This document shows positions 33,360 to 42,101 of a stretch of DNA of 64,000 nt, piece after piece (position 1 is the first letter of the stretch; each line of letters begins with the position of its first letter). Below the pieces are notes generated by a model. That model saw only the letters and a program-made list of their open reading frames with translations, made no database searches and was not told where the DNA came from. The DNA is taken from assembly GCF_029080175.1 (NCBI RefSeq), contig NZ_JARFJC010000043.1. The stretch is one strand, 5' to 3'. This stretch comes from Luteipulveratus flavus (GTDB taxonomy: Bacteria; Actinomycetota; Actinomycetes; Actinomycetales; Dermatophilaceae). The position numbers were made by a program, and so were the translations under genes.

Positions 33360-34021
33360 GGCGTCACCGGCGTGCGCTCGGCCTGGGGAACCGCGTCGGG
33401 TCGGCGCAGGTAGAGCGGCTGCGGCTCCAGCAGCGACTCGCCGCGGCGGAGGGCGCCGGTCACGAACGTCGCGAGCGCGCCGGCGCTGACGTCCAGCTGG
33501 GGCAGTGCGTGCGGAAGCGCCTCGGGGTACAGCTCGGTGCCGCGGCCGGCGGTGGGCAGGCCGCGCAGGTGTCCCGGCAGCTCGGCCGGGCGCGCGACGT
33601 CGGGGCCGTCGGTGCGGCGGACGCCCTCGTCGGTGACGTCGTACGCGGCCCAGTAGACCTCTTTGCGCCGTGCGTCCGTCGCGACCAGGAACCGCCGGGT
33701 ATGGCCGGCGGCGAACGTCGCGTGCGCGAGGGCGTCCAGGCTGCAGACGCCGTGGACGGGGACGCCGAGCGCCAGGCCCATGGTGCGTGCGGTGACGATG
33801 CCGACGCGCAGGCCGGTGAACGGGCCGGGCCCGACGCCGACCGCGACGGCGCTCAGGTCGCGCGGACGCAGCCCGGCCTCGCGCAGCACGTCGCGGATCG
33901 TCGGGGCCAGCAGCTCGGTGTGACGCCGGGTGTCGGTGTGCGCCTGCTCGGCGACGACGGTCGCGCCGTCGTGAACGGCGACCGTGACCGCCTGCGTGGC
34001 GGTGTCGATGGCGAGAAGCAC
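33356..34021 (-). CDS. tsaB: tRNA threonylcarbamoyladenosine biosynthesis protein TsaB
   Basis: 221 residues, an inactive ASKHA paralogue of TsaD that scaffolds the t6A complex. LLAIDTATQAVTVAV opens the fold and VGVGPGPFTGLRVGIVTART is the conserved glycine loop. The C-terminus is diverged, as usual. TAGCCT ends seven bases before the GTG start, so a leaderless promoter probably drives tsaB-rimI-tsaD-GH3 separately from the genes upstream. Confidence 0.95.
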   Translation of the reverse strand: MLLAIDTATQAVTVAVHDGATVVAEQAHTDTRRHTELLAPTIRDVLREAGLRPRDLSAVAVGVGPGPFTGLRVGIVTARTMGLALGVPVHGVCSLDALAHATFAAGHTRRFLVATDARRKEVYWAAYDVTDEGVRRTDGPDVARPAELPGHLRGLPTAGRGTELYPEALPHALPQLDVSAGALATFVTGALRRGESLLEPQPLYLRRPDAVPQAERTPVTP

Positions 34022-34085
34022 GCCCGCCAGGCTAACCAGCGAGGCCGCCTCTCACCGAATCCACGCGGTCGTGGAGGCAGATCCG

Positions 34086-34553
34086 TCAGCGGAGCGCGTC
34101 CAGGACCGCGTCCCAGCGCGGACCGGTACCCACCAGCTCGATCCGACGCTCGTCGTCGCCCGACAACGTGACCGTGAGGTACTCCTCGTTCAAGGTCTCG
34201 GCGAGCCCGGCGCCCCACTCGACGATCGTCACCGCGTCGTCCAGCTCGGCGTCCAGGTCCAGGTCGTCCAGCTCGGCCGAGCCGTGCAGCCGGTAGGCGT
34301 CGACGTGCACCAGCTCGGGTCCGTCGCCGAGCGGTGGGTGGACGCGGGCGACCACGAACGTCGGGGACGTGATGGGTCCGCGGACGTCGAGGCCACGGGC
34401 GATGCCCTGGGTCATCGTCGTCTTGCCGGCGCCCAGGCCCCCGGTGAGGACGAGCAGGTCACCGGCGCGCAGCAGTGCCCCCAGCCGCTCGCCGAACGCC
34501 TGCGTCGCGTCGGCGTCCGGCGCCGCGACGACAAGGCGGTCAGACACCGGCAC
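34086..34553 (-). CDS. tsaE: tRNA threonylcarbamoyladenosine biosynthesis ATPase TsaE
   Basis: 155 residues. LTGGLGAGKTTMTQGIARG is the Walker A loop; TSPTFVVARVHP and HVDAYRL are the switch and Walker B-like motifs. TsaE hydrolyses ATP to reset the TsaB-TsaD complex. The gene overlaps the end of the alpha/beta hydrolase gene by 14 bases. The order alr, hydrolase, tsaE, tsaB is common in actinobacteria. Confidence 0.95.
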   Translation of the reverse strand: MPVSDRLVVAAPDADATQAFGERLGALLRAGDLLVLTGGLGAGKTTMTQGIARGLDVRGPITSPTFVVARVHPPLGDGPELVHVDAYRLHGSAELDDLDLDAELDDAVTIVEWGAGLAETLNEEYLTVTLSGDDERRIELVGTGPRWDAVLDALR

Positions 34554-35697
34554 GCCCCCGCGAGCGTCCGGCCGTCCCGCGTCGCCGTCCGGTCAGGTCG
34601 GTGACGGTGCGCCGGACGCGTGGGCGGCGTCGCGGCCGCTCGACGGCGCGGTCGGCCCGCTGGAGGAGCGCGAGCAGCTGCTCGTTGACCAGGTCCGGGT
34701 GCTCCAGCATCAGGACGTGCCCGCCGCTGGTGACGACCACGTGCTCCGCGCCGGGGACCGCGGCGACGATCGCCTCGGAGTGGTCCGGCGGGGTGAGCCG
34801 GTCCTCGGTGCCGTTCATCACCAGCGTCTCGACGCCGTCCAGCGCGGTGAGCCCGTCGAACCGGTGGTGCTCCATCAGCGTCGGGAGGAACGCGCCGATC
34901 ACGTGCAGCCGGGTGGCGAAGATCATGTCCGCAGTGAGCCGGATGATCGAGCGCGGGACGTGCGAGGCGAACGAGAAATGGTGGACCGCGAGCTCCTCGA
35001 CCTCCTGCCCTGCCCGCAGGGCCTGCCGGACCAGGTCCTGCTGGTTGGCCAGGCGCGAGACCGCGGACGGCCCGAGGCGGTGCACGACGGCGCCGAGGTG
35101 CTGGCCGAGACCCCAGTCGACGTTGCGGAGCCCGCCGGCGCTGGTCGACAGCAGCCCGACACCGATGACGCGCTCGCGCATGACCTCCGGGTGCTGCTCG
35201 GCGAACGCCATCACCGCCATGCCGCCCATGGAGTGGCCGATCAGCACGATCTCGCCCTCGGGGGTCGTCTCGCGGATGACCGCGGCGAGGTCGTCGCCCA
35301 GCTGACCGACCTCGTACGAGGAGTCCTCCCCCTCCTCCGACCGGCCGTGGCCGCGGTGGTCCCACAGGACGATCCGGTAGCCCGCCTCGCGCAGCGCCCG
35401 CCGCTGGAACACCCAGCCGGTGAGGTTGAGCGTGTACCCGTGGGTGAGGACCACCGTCGTACGGCTCGACGCGTCGTCGCGCGCGTGGTCGATCTCGACG
35501 TGCAGCGGGACGCCGTCGTCGGCGATGACGACGCGCTCCTCGTCCGGGGTCTCGACGTAGTCGCAGCCGTCGTCCGGCGGGCGCTCGGTGCGCCGGTTCC
35601 GGACGAGCTGCCCGACGGCCAGGCCGGCGACGCCCGCAGCACCCGCCACGGCCGCTCCGACTCCCCAGCGCAGTGCGCTCTGTCGTGTCGACGTCAC
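34540..35697 (-). CDS. Alpha/beta hydrolase with N-terminal membrane segment
   Basis: 385 residues from the GTG at 35697. Residues 8-30 (ALRWGVGAAVAGAAGVAGLA) form a signal anchor. The hydrolase domain has LTHGYTLN (oxyanion), DHRGHGRS, the nucleophile elbow LIGHSMGGM, the Asp in NGTEDRLTPP and the His in SGGHVLMLEHP, so the triad is complete. Substrate unknown. It lies between alr and tsaE, a conserved spot in actinobacteria. An Arg-rich tail (about 355-385) is unusual and overlaps tsaE. Confidence 0.85.
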   Translation of the reverse strand: MTSTRQSALRWGVGAAVAGAAGVAGLAVGQLVRNRRTERPPDDGCDYVETPDEERVVIADDGVPLHVEIDHARDDASSRTTVVLTHGYTLNLTGWVFQRRALREAGYRIVLWDHRGHGRSEEGEDSSYEVGQLGDDLAAVIRETTPEGEIVLIGHSMGGMAVMAFAEQHPEVMRERVIGVGLLSTSAGGLRNVDWGLGQHLGAVVHRLGPSAVSRLANQQDLVRQALRAGQEVEELAVHHFSFASHVPRSIIRLTADMIFATRLHVIGAFLPTLMEHHRFDGLTALDGVETLVMNGTEDRLTPPDHSEAIVAAVPGAEHVVVTSGGHVLMLEHPDLVNEQLLALLQRADRAVERPRRRPRVRRTVTDLTGRRRGTAGRSRGRAGV

Positions 35698-35778
35698 GCG
35701 GGCCAGTGTCGCAGCAACCCCACCGCGTCCCGGTGAGGACCCGGTCACACGGCCGTCCGCCGGCCGGCCGGGCACCTG

Positions 35779-36948
35779 TCAGCCGACCGGTCGACCCGCC
35801 TCGTGACCGGCGGAGTCCCCGACGTAGATCCGCGGCAGCCGGGTGCTCATCCGCGTCACGATCTCGTAGGAGATGGTGCCGGCTGCGTCCGCCCAGTCCT
35901 GGGCGGTGGGCTCGCCGCCGTCACCGGGGCCGAGCAGCACGACCTGCTCCCCCGCCTCGACGGGCAGGTCGCCCACGTCGACGACGAACTGGTCCATGCA
36001 CACCCGCCCCGCGACGGTGAACCGCTGCCCGGCGACCTGCACCGGCCCGACGTTCGACGCGTGCCTCGGGACGCCGTCGGCGTACCCCATCGGCACGTCG
36101 ATCAGTGTCGTCTCGTGCTCGGTGACGTACGTGTGCCCGTAGCTGACGCCCTGGCCGGCCGGGACCCGCTTGGCGACGGTGGCGCGCGCCGTCACGGTCA
36201 TCGCCGGCCGCAGCCCGAAGTCGGCCGGGTCGCCGAGCTGCGGGACGGGGCTCAGCCCGTACACCGCCAGGCCCGGACGAACCATGTCCCAGGCCGCCGA
36301 CGGGGTGGTCAGCGTGGCCGCCGAGTTGGACATGTGGCGTACCTGCAGCCGCAGCCCCGCACGCTCGGCGTCCTCGACCCGCTCGGCGAACAGCTGCTGC
36401 TGCTGGAGCACGGTCGGGTGCTCCGGGGCGTCGGCGTACGCGAAGTGGGTGAAGATGCCGACGACCTCGACCGCGCCCTCCGCCTGGAGCCGCGCCGCTG
36501 CGTCGCGCAGGAGGTCCCAGTCCTTGCCGTACGCGCCGTTGCGGGCGAGGCCGGTGTCGGCCTTGAGCTGGACCCGGGCGGTGCGCCCGGCCGCGCGGGC
36601 CGCCTCGGCGACCTGCTCGATCTCCCAGACCGCGGGCACCCCGATGTCGATGCCCTGCTGGATCGCGGGGCCGAAGTCGACGCCCGGCGCGTGCAACCAG
36701 GTGAGCAGGGGTGCATCGATCCCGGCCGCCCGCAGCTGCAGCGCCTCCGACAGCTGGGCCACGCCCAGCCAGTCGGCGCCTCCGCGCAGCGCCGCGCGTG
36801 CACTGGGCACCAACCCGTGGCCGTACGCGTCGCCCTTGACCACGGCCATCACGCTCGCGTCCCCTGCGCGCCGGCTCAGCTCGGCCACGTTGTGCGCGAT
36901 GGCGTCGAGATCGATGGTGACCCACGCGGTCATCTGGTCTGTGCTCAC
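35779..36948 (-). CDS. alr: Alanine racemase
   Basis: 389 residues from the GTG at 36948. It makes D-Ala for peptidoglycan. VMAVVKGDAYGHG carries the PLP-binding Lys, and GVSYGHTYV has the catalytic Tyr of the C-terminal beta domain; LARNGAYG and MDQFVVDVG are further family motifs. CATGCT ends seven bases before this GTG, supporting it over an ATG at 36960 or 36933. The PLP barrel and beta domain are complete. Confidence 0.95.
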   Translation of the reverse strand: MSTDQMTAWVTIDLDAIAHNVAELSRRAGDASVMAVVKGDAYGHGLVPSARAALRGGADWLGVAQLSEALQLRAAGIDAPLLTWLHAPGVDFGPAIQQGIDIGVPAVWEIEQVAEAARAAGRTARVQLKADTGLARNGAYGKDWDLLRDAAARLQAEGAVEVVGIFTHFAYADAPEHPTVLQQQQLFAERVEDAERAGLRLQVRHMSNSAATLTTPSAAWDMVRPGLAVYGLSPVPQLGDPADFGLRPAMTVTARATVAKRVPAGQGVSYGHTYVTEHETTLIDVPMGYADGVPRHASNVGPVQVAGQRFTVAGRVCMDQFVVDVGDLPVEAGEQVVLLGPGDGGEPTAQDWADAAGTISYEIVTRMSTRLPRIYVGDSAGHEAGRPVG

Positions 36949-37003
36949 CGGCCCAAGCATGCACCAGACGCGGTGACCCGAGCCGTTCACGCCCTGCCCA
37001 CTC

Positions 37004-37076
37004 GCCGCCACCAGCGACCGCTCCGGCCACTCATCCGACCCGAATCACGCCCACCCGCCGCCACCAGCGACCGCTC
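37004..37076. repeat. Left repeat cluster beside the DUF559 gene
   Basis: GCCGCCACCAGCGACCGCTC occurs at 37004-37023 and 37057-37076, 53 bases apart. Its core ACCAGCGACCGCTCGG is, in reverse complement, nearly the same as the core of the cluster on the other side of the gene (38084 onward). Confidence 0.75.
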
Positions 37077-37144
37077 GGGTCGCTTGTCGGGAGGCTGTGG
37101 ACAGCGGCGCCGACTCCCGCGCGGAGCGTGCCACGCTGCGTTTC

Positions 37145-38071
37145 GTGCCGAGTCCAGCGTTCGATCCGAGACGACCGTTCCGTCGCCGTACCGCCCTGGC
37201 AGCCGGGCTGACCGATCACCAGCTCCGCAGCCCGGCGTTCCGGCATCTCTTCCGTGACTGCTTCGTCGCGTCCACCGCCCCGATGACGCCGGCGCTGCGG
37301 GCTGAGGCGGCGCTGCTGATGCGCCCGGACGCTCAGTTCGTCTCGCACGGTACTGCGGCTCGGCTGCTCGGCGGAGTCGTCCCGGAGGACCCGGACACGC
37401 ATCTCGGCACGACCGCCGACCTGCGCTCGCGTCGGGACGGGGTCGTCCTGCACCGGTACGCCACGCGACCGCAGCTCGTCCGACGGCACGGGCTGGCCGT
37501 GACGTCGGCGGCGACGACCTTCGCCGACCTCGCAGCCGAGCTGTCGCTCGTGGACCAGGTGATCCTCGGCGACTCCCTCGTCCGCCGCCGCCACATCACC
37601 CCGGATGAGCTGCGCAGAGCCTCCGAGTCGGCGACGGGACGTGGTGCCCGCGCGGCTCGACGCAGCGCCGAGCTCGTGCGCGCCGAAGTGGACTCGCCCC
37701 AGGAGACGCGCACGCGCCTCCTCCTTGTCCTCGCCGGACTGCCCGAGCCGGACGTCAACATCGTCCTGCGCAAACCGAATGGCGACGTGCGGCGACGGAT
37801 CGATCTCGGCTACCGCGCCGCGCGCCTGGCGATCGAGTACGACGGGCGCCAACACATCCGACGTGAGGAGGCGTGGGTCTCGGACATCGCGCGCCGGGAG
37901 GAGCTCGAGACGGAGGGGTGGAGGTTCGTGGTGCTGATCGCCGACGACCTGTACGTCACGCCCGGCGCGACGGTCGACCGGGTCGTCCGTGCCATGGTGT
38001 CTGCCGGCATGAGGCCGCCTCGGCTGCGGGACGACTGGATGCGCCACTTCCCGAGCCGAGCGGCGGCGTGA
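37145..38071 (+). CDS. DUF559-type endonuclease-like protein with AbiEi-like N-terminal domain
   Basis: About 308 residues from the GTG at 37145; a GTG at 37097 would add 16, but CACGCT lies seven bases before 37145. The N-terminal part (RTALAAGLTDHQLRSPAFRH, then LFRDCFVAS) resembles the winged-helix region of AbiEi-type antitoxin proteins. The C-terminal 110 residues have the Vsr-like DUF559 pattern: DLGYRAARLAIEYDGRQHIR, then AWVSDIARREELETEGWRFV. These supply candidate acidic and His residues. No toxin partner is adjacent. Such genes are frequent and strain-variable in actinobacteria; function unknown. Inverted repeat clusters flank it on both sides. Confidence 0.72.
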   Translation: MPSPAFDPRRPFRRRTALAAGLTDHQLRSPAFRHLFRDCFVASTAPMTPALRAEAALLMRPDAQFVSHGTAARLLGGVVPEDPDTHLGTTADLRSRRDGVVLHRYATRPQLVRRHGLAVTSAATTFADLAAELSLVDQVILGDSLVRRRHITPDELRRASESATGRGARAARRSAELVRAEVDSPQETRTRLLLVLAGLPEPDVNIVLRKPNGDVRRRIDLGYRAARLAIEYDGRQHIRREEAWVSDIARREELETEGWRFVVLIADDLYVTPGATVDRVVRAMVSAGMRPPRLRDDWMRHFPSRAAA

Positions 38072-38072
38072 G

Positions 38073-38200
38073 ACAACCACCGCGAGCGGTCACTCATCGC
38101 AGCCAAACCACCGCTGCCACCCCACAACCACCCCGAGCGGTCACTCGTCAGGACGGGTGAGACAGATCTGGCCCGACCACCGTCCCGAGCGGTCACTCGT
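38073..38200. repeat. Right repeat cluster beside the DUF559 gene
   Basis: GAGCGGTCACTC occurs at 38084, 38135 and 38187 within longer similar units (ACAACCACCSCGAGCGGTCA in the first two), about 51 bases apart. The units are inverted relative to those at 37004-37076. The region up to the nnrD stop at 38256 holds no gene. Confidence 0.8.
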
Positions 38201-38255
38201 GGCGACAGGGCATCCGGCCCGGCGCCTCCCCGTGGCCTCGGAATGGGCCGGCCGG

Positions 38256-39716
38256 TCAGCGGCGCAGGAGGCGAGCGACCGTACGACCGAGCTGGTGAGC
38301 GACGTCCATCGCCCGGACCGGACCGCCGGGGTTCGCATCGTCGGCGGCGACACCGTGCACGAGGGTGGCGACCGAGCCGGCGTCCAGGGGCGACAGGCCG
38401 CTGGCCAGCAGCGCCCCGGCGAGGCCGGCCAGGACGTCCCCGGAGCCGGCCGTCGCGAGCCAGGCCGGCGCGTCCGGCTGGGTCCGGACCGGGAGAGCGG
38501 CCGAGGACGGTGGCACGACCGCCGTCACGGCGCCCTTGAGCAGCACCGTCACGTCGAGGTGGTCGGCGACCCGCCGCGCGATCTCGATCGGCGCCCGGCG
38601 TACGGCGTCGTCGGGCAGGTCACCGAGCTCGAGCCGGCGCGCCAGCCGCAGCAGCTCACCGGCGTGCGGGGTCAGCAGGGTCGGCGCGGAGCGGGACTCC
38701 TCCAGCAGGTCCAGGCCACCGGCGTCCAGCAGGACCGGGAGGTCGGACTCCAGGGCCTCCCGCACGACGCGCAGCTGGTCGTCGTCGGCGTTCTCGGCAT
38801 CCAGGCCGGACCCGATCGCCCACGCCTGGACGCGGCCCTCCCCGAACACGCACTCCGGCACGAGCGAGCGCAGCAGGTCCGTCGGACGGCGCGGGCCGAC
38901 GTACCGCACCATGCCGACCCCGGCGGTGACGGCGGCGGTGACGTTCATGACCGGGGCGCCGGTGTACTGCTCGCCGCCGGCCACGACGCCCAGGACGCCG
39001 CGGGAGTACTTGTCGTCGGTCGGCGTCGGCACCGGCCACAGCCGCGCGACGTCCTCGTAGGTGAGGCGCTCGACGGCGGGCGACGACGGCTCGGGCACCC
39101 CGATGTCGACCACCGTCAGCAGGCCGGTTGCCGGCTCCGTCGGCGGCATCAGGTGCACCGGCTTGGTCAGGCCGAAGGTGACCGTCTCGTCGGCGTACAC
39201 CGCGTCCGAGGCGACCAGACCGGCCGGGTCCGCCCCGGAGGGCAGGTCGACCGCGATGACGTACGCGTCGTCGGAGACGAGGTCCGGCAGAGCGGCCAGG
39301 TGGTCCGGCAGGCCCGGACGCCCGCCGATGCCGGTCACTCCGTCGAGGATCAGGTCGGCCTCACCGAGCGCGGTCCGCACCTCGCCGGGAGCCGCGCCGT
39401 CGCGCCACTCCAGCACGATCGCCCCGGCGTCGCGCGCAGCGGCGAGGGCGGCCTCGTGCGCCCGCGACCCGACCAGGACGACCACGACGGGATGCCCCGC
39501 CTCGGCCAGCGGGGCACCGGCGTACAGGGCGTCGCCGCCGTTGTCCCCCGACCCGGCGAGCACGACCACGGCGTCGCTGTCGCGCTCCTCCAGCCGCGCT
39601 CGCGCCACCCCGGCGAGTCCGGTCGCGGCGCGCTGCATCAGCTCGCCGTCGGCCAGGCCCTCCATCGCGGCACTCTCGGCGGCCCGGACGTCCTCGACCG
39701 AGTAGGCGCGAATCAT
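38256..39716 (-). CDS. nnrD: Bifunctional NAD(P)H-hydrate epimerase / ADP-dependent dehydratase
   Basis: 486 residues with two domains. The N-terminal epimerase (NnrE/YjeF type, 1-210) has VLAGSGDNGGDALYAGAPLA and VIAVDLPSGADPA. The C-terminal ribokinase-like dehydratase (about 215-480) has DKYSRGVLGVVAG, LLTPHAGELLRLA and WLATAGSGDVLAGLAGALLA (the last is its catalytic Asp loop). Together they repair hydrated NADH and NADPH. It lies 10 bases past the acpS stop, an operon glmS-acpS-nnrD as in mycobacteria. Confidence 0.95.
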   Translation of the reverse strand: MIRAYSVEDVRAAESAAMEGLADGELMQRAATGLAGVARARLEERDSDAVVVLAGSGDNGGDALYAGAPLAEAGHPVVVVLVGSRAHEAALAAARDAGAIVLEWRDGAAPGEVRTALGEADLILDGVTGIGGRPGLPDHLAALPDLVSDDAYVIAVDLPSGADPAGLVASDAVYADETVTFGLTKPVHLMPPTEPATGLLTVVDIGVPEPSSPAVERLTYEDVARLWPVPTPTDDKYSRGVLGVVAGGEQYTGAPVMNVTAAVTAGVGMVRYVGPRRPTDLLRSLVPECVFGEGRVQAWAIGSGLDAENADDDQLRVVREALESDLPVLLDAGGLDLLEESRSAPTLLTPHAGELLRLARRLELGDLPDDAVRRAPIEIARRVADHLDVTVLLKGAVTAVVPPSSAALPVRTQPDAPAWLATAGSGDVLAGLAGALLASGLSPLDAGSVATLVHGVAADDANPGGPVRAMDVAHQLGRTVARLLRR

Positions 39717-39726
39717 GGTGGTACTC

Positions 39727-40077
39727 CTAGCCTTCGGCGATCACGACGGCCGAGGCGATGCCGGCGTCGTGACTGATCGACAGGTGCAGGTGAGTCACTC
39801 CGAGGTCGGCCGCGCGCGCTCGTACGGTGCCCGCGGTCACCAGCTCGGGCTGGCCGCCGTCGCGCCGGACGACCGTCACGTCCGTCCAGTGCAGCCCGGA
39901 CGGGGCACCGAGCGCCTTCGCCAGCGCCTCCTTGGCCGCGAACCGGGCGGCGAGGGAGTTGATCGGCAGGTCGGACTCCTCAGCGGTGAACAGCCGGGCG
40001 CGCAGCATGGGCGTGCGCTCCAGCGTCTGCTCGAAGCGCGCGACGTCGACCACGTCGATCCCGACCCCCACGATCAT
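39727..40077 (-). CDS. acpS: Holo-[acyl-carrier-protein] synthase
   Basis: 116 residues. It transfers phosphopantetheine from CoA to acyl carrier protein. MIVGVGIDVVDVARFEQTLE has the Mg-binding Asp, and AARFAAKEALAKALG the second metal-binding Glu. Length and fold are normal. The gene is preceded by the perfect 27-bp hairpin at 40093-40160 and followed closely by nnrD. Confidence 0.95.
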   Translation of the reverse strand: MIVGVGIDVVDVARFEQTLERTPMLRARLFTAEESDLPINSLAARFAAKEALAKALGAPSGLHWTDVTVVRRDGGQPELVTAGTVRARAADLGVTHLHLSISHDAGIASAVVIAEG

Positions 40078-40092
40078 CCGCCGGCCACCGCT

Positions 40093-40160
40093 GCTCGAAC
40101 TGCGTCTGGTGTTCCTGACCGTGTTCGAGCTGCGTCAGGAACACCAGACGCAGTTCGAGC
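40093..40160. repeat. Perfect 27-bp inverted repeat between glmS and acpS
   Basis: Arms 40093-40119 and 40134-40160 are exactly complementary over 27 bases, with a 14-base loop (CGTGTTCGAGCTGC). The half-element includes CTCGAACTGCGTCTGGTG. It fills almost the whole 97-base gap. There is no U-tract. It could be a terminator or processing site within the operon, or a mobile palindromic repeat. Confidence 0.92.
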
Positions 40161-40174
40161 GGCAGGCCGGGTGA

Positions 40175-42028
40175 TCACTCGACCGTGACGGACTTGGCGA
40201 GGTTGCGCGGCTGGTCGACGTCCAGACCCTTGGCCGTGGACAGGTGCAGGGCGAACACCTGCAGCGGGACGACGGTGAGCAGCGGCGCCAGCATCGGCGA
40301 GGTCGCGGGCACCCGGATGATCTCGTCGGCGAACGGCTCGACGGCCGTGTCGCCCTCCTGCGCGATGACCAGCGTGCGGGCGCCGCGGGCCCGGATCTCC
40401 TGGATGTTGGAGACGACCTTGCCGTGCAGCCCGTGCGGCGTGTCCGGGCCGGGAACGACGATGAACACCGGCTGCCCGGGCTCGATCAGCGCGATCGGGC
40501 CGTGCTTGAGCTCCCCGGCGGCGAACCCCTCCGCGTGGATGTACGCCAGCTCCTTCAGCTTCAGCGCGCCCTCCATGGCGACGGGGTACCCGACGTGCCG
40601 GCCCAGGAACAGCACCGACCGGGTGTCGGCCATGAACCGGGCGATCTCCCGCACGCGGCCCATCGAGCCGAGCAGCTGCTCGATCTTCCCCGGTACCTGG
40701 TGCAGCTCCTTCAGCACGGCCGCGGCGTCGTCGGCGTACGAGCCGCCCCGCAGCTGAGCGAGGTAGAGCCCCAGGACGTAGCAGGCGGTGATCTGGGCCA
40801 GGAACGCCTTGGTCGAGGCGACGGCGATCTCGGGCCCGGCGTGGGTGTAGAGGACGGCGTCGGACTCGCGCGGGATGGTCGAGCCGTGCGTGTTGCACAC
40901 CGAGACGGTGAGGGCGCCGAGGTCGCGGGCGTGCTTGACGGCCATCAGCGTGTCCATGGTCTCGCCGGACTGGCTGATGGACACCACCAGCGTCCGCTCG
41001 CTGACGATCGGCTCGCAGTAGCGGAACTCGTGGGCGAGCGCGACCTCGACGGGAATGCGGGTCCAGTGCTCGATGGCGTACTTGGCGACCATGCCGGCGT
41101 ACGCGGCCGTCCCGCACGCGACGATCGTGATGCGGTCGATGTCCTTCAGCTGCTGCTCGGAGATGCGCAGCTCGTCCAGGACGAGGTGACCGTCCTCGTC
41201 CGTACGCCCGAGCAGCGTGTCGCCGACGGCGTGCGGCTGCTCGTGGATCTCCTTCTCCATGAAGGTGTCGTAGCCGCCCTTCTCGGCGGCCGCGGCGTCC
41301 CAGGTGACCTCGAAGGCCTTGCCCTGCGCGGGCGTCCCGTCGAAGTTCACGACGGTCGCACCGGCCGGGGTGATGGTGACGATCTGGTCCTGCTCCAGCT
41401 CCAGGGCGTTACGGGTGTAGCCGATGAACGCGGCCACGTCGGAGCCGAGGAAGTTCTCCCCGTCGCCGAGGCCGACGACCAGCGGCGAGTTGCGGCGGGC
41501 GCCGACCACGACGTCCGGCGCGTCGGCGTGCACCGCGAGCAGGGTGAACGCCCCCTCCAACCGCGCCACGACCGCGCGCATCGCCTCGGTCAGGTCACCG
41601 TCGTACGCGCGGGCGAGCAGCTGGGCGACGACCTCGGTGTCGGTCTCGGACGCGAACTCGACGCCGTCCTCCTGCAGCTCCCCCTTCAGCGAGTGGAAGT
41701 TCTCGATGATGCCGTTGTGGATGACGGCGAGCTTGCCGTCGGTGCCGCCGCGGTGCGGGTGGGCGTTCGCGTCGGTCGGACCGCCGTGGGTCGCCCAGCG
41801 GGTGTGGCCGATCCCGGTGCTCGACGCCTCGAGCGGCTGCTCCTCCAGGACCGCGCGCAGGTTGGCGAGCTTGCCGGCCTTCTTCCGGGTCGAGACGTGA
41901 TCGCCGTCGACCAGGGCCACTCCGGCCGAGTCGTACCCGCGGTACTCCAGGCGGGCGAGCCCCTCCAGCACGACGTCCAGGGCTTTGCCGTCGGCACTGC
42001 TGCCGACGTATCCGACGATTCCACACAT
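40175..42028 (-). CDS. glmS: Glutamine-fructose-6-phosphate aminotransferase
   Basis: 617 residues. It makes glucosamine 6-phosphate for peptidoglycan and, in actinobacteria, mycothiol. Cys2 in MCGIVGYVG is the glutaminase nucleophile; GHTRWATHGGPTDANAHPH binds glutamine. Two SIS domains follow (ACGTAAYAG at about 305, SISQSGETMDTL) and the end DQPRNLAKSVTVE is characteristic. TAGGCT ends seven bases before the ATG, again a leaderless arrangement. No glmS ribozyme is seen, as expected outside Firmicutes. Confidence 0.97.
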   Translation of the reverse strand: MCGIVGYVGSSADGKALDVVLEGLARLEYRGYDSAGVALVDGDHVSTRKKAGKLANLRAVLEEQPLEASSTGIGHTRWATHGGPTDANAHPHRGGTDGKLAVIHNGIIENFHSLKGELQEDGVEFASETDTEVVAQLLARAYDGDLTEAMRAVVARLEGAFTLLAVHADAPDVVVGARRNSPLVVGLGDGENFLGSDVAAFIGYTRNALELEQDQIVTITPAGATVVNFDGTPAQGKAFEVTWDAAAAEKGGYDTFMEKEIHEQPHAVGDTLLGRTDEDGHLVLDELRISEQQLKDIDRITIVACGTAAYAGMVAKYAIEHWTRIPVEVALAHEFRYCEPIVSERTLVVSISQSGETMDTLMAVKHARDLGALTVSVCNTHGSTIPRESDAVLYTHAGPEIAVASTKAFLAQITACYVLGLYLAQLRGGSYADDAAAVLKELHQVPGKIEQLLGSMGRVREIARFMADTRSVLFLGRHVGYPVAMEGALKLKELAYIHAEGFAAGELKHGPIALIEPGQPVFIVVPGPDTPHGLHGKVVSNIQEIRARGARTLVIAQEGDTAVEPFADEIIRVPATSPMLAPLLTVVPLQVFALHLSTAKGLDVDQPRNLAKSVTVE

Positions 42029-42101
42029 GCCCGGCAGCCTAGAGCCTCCGCCGAGCGCTCCCGTTCACGCCGGGGGTTCCGGCTGCTGGCACCATGGTCG
42101 C

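Noticed and set aside
40093..40160. Ordinary intrinsic terminator between glmS and acpS
   Set aside because: No U-tract follows, the stem is far longer than needed, and the genes on both sides belong to a conserved co-directional block; kept as a repeat instead.
40175..42028. glmS ribozyme
   Set aside because: The glmS upstream gap is 73 bases, holds a -10-like hexamer seven bases before the ATG and has no room for the ribozyme fold.
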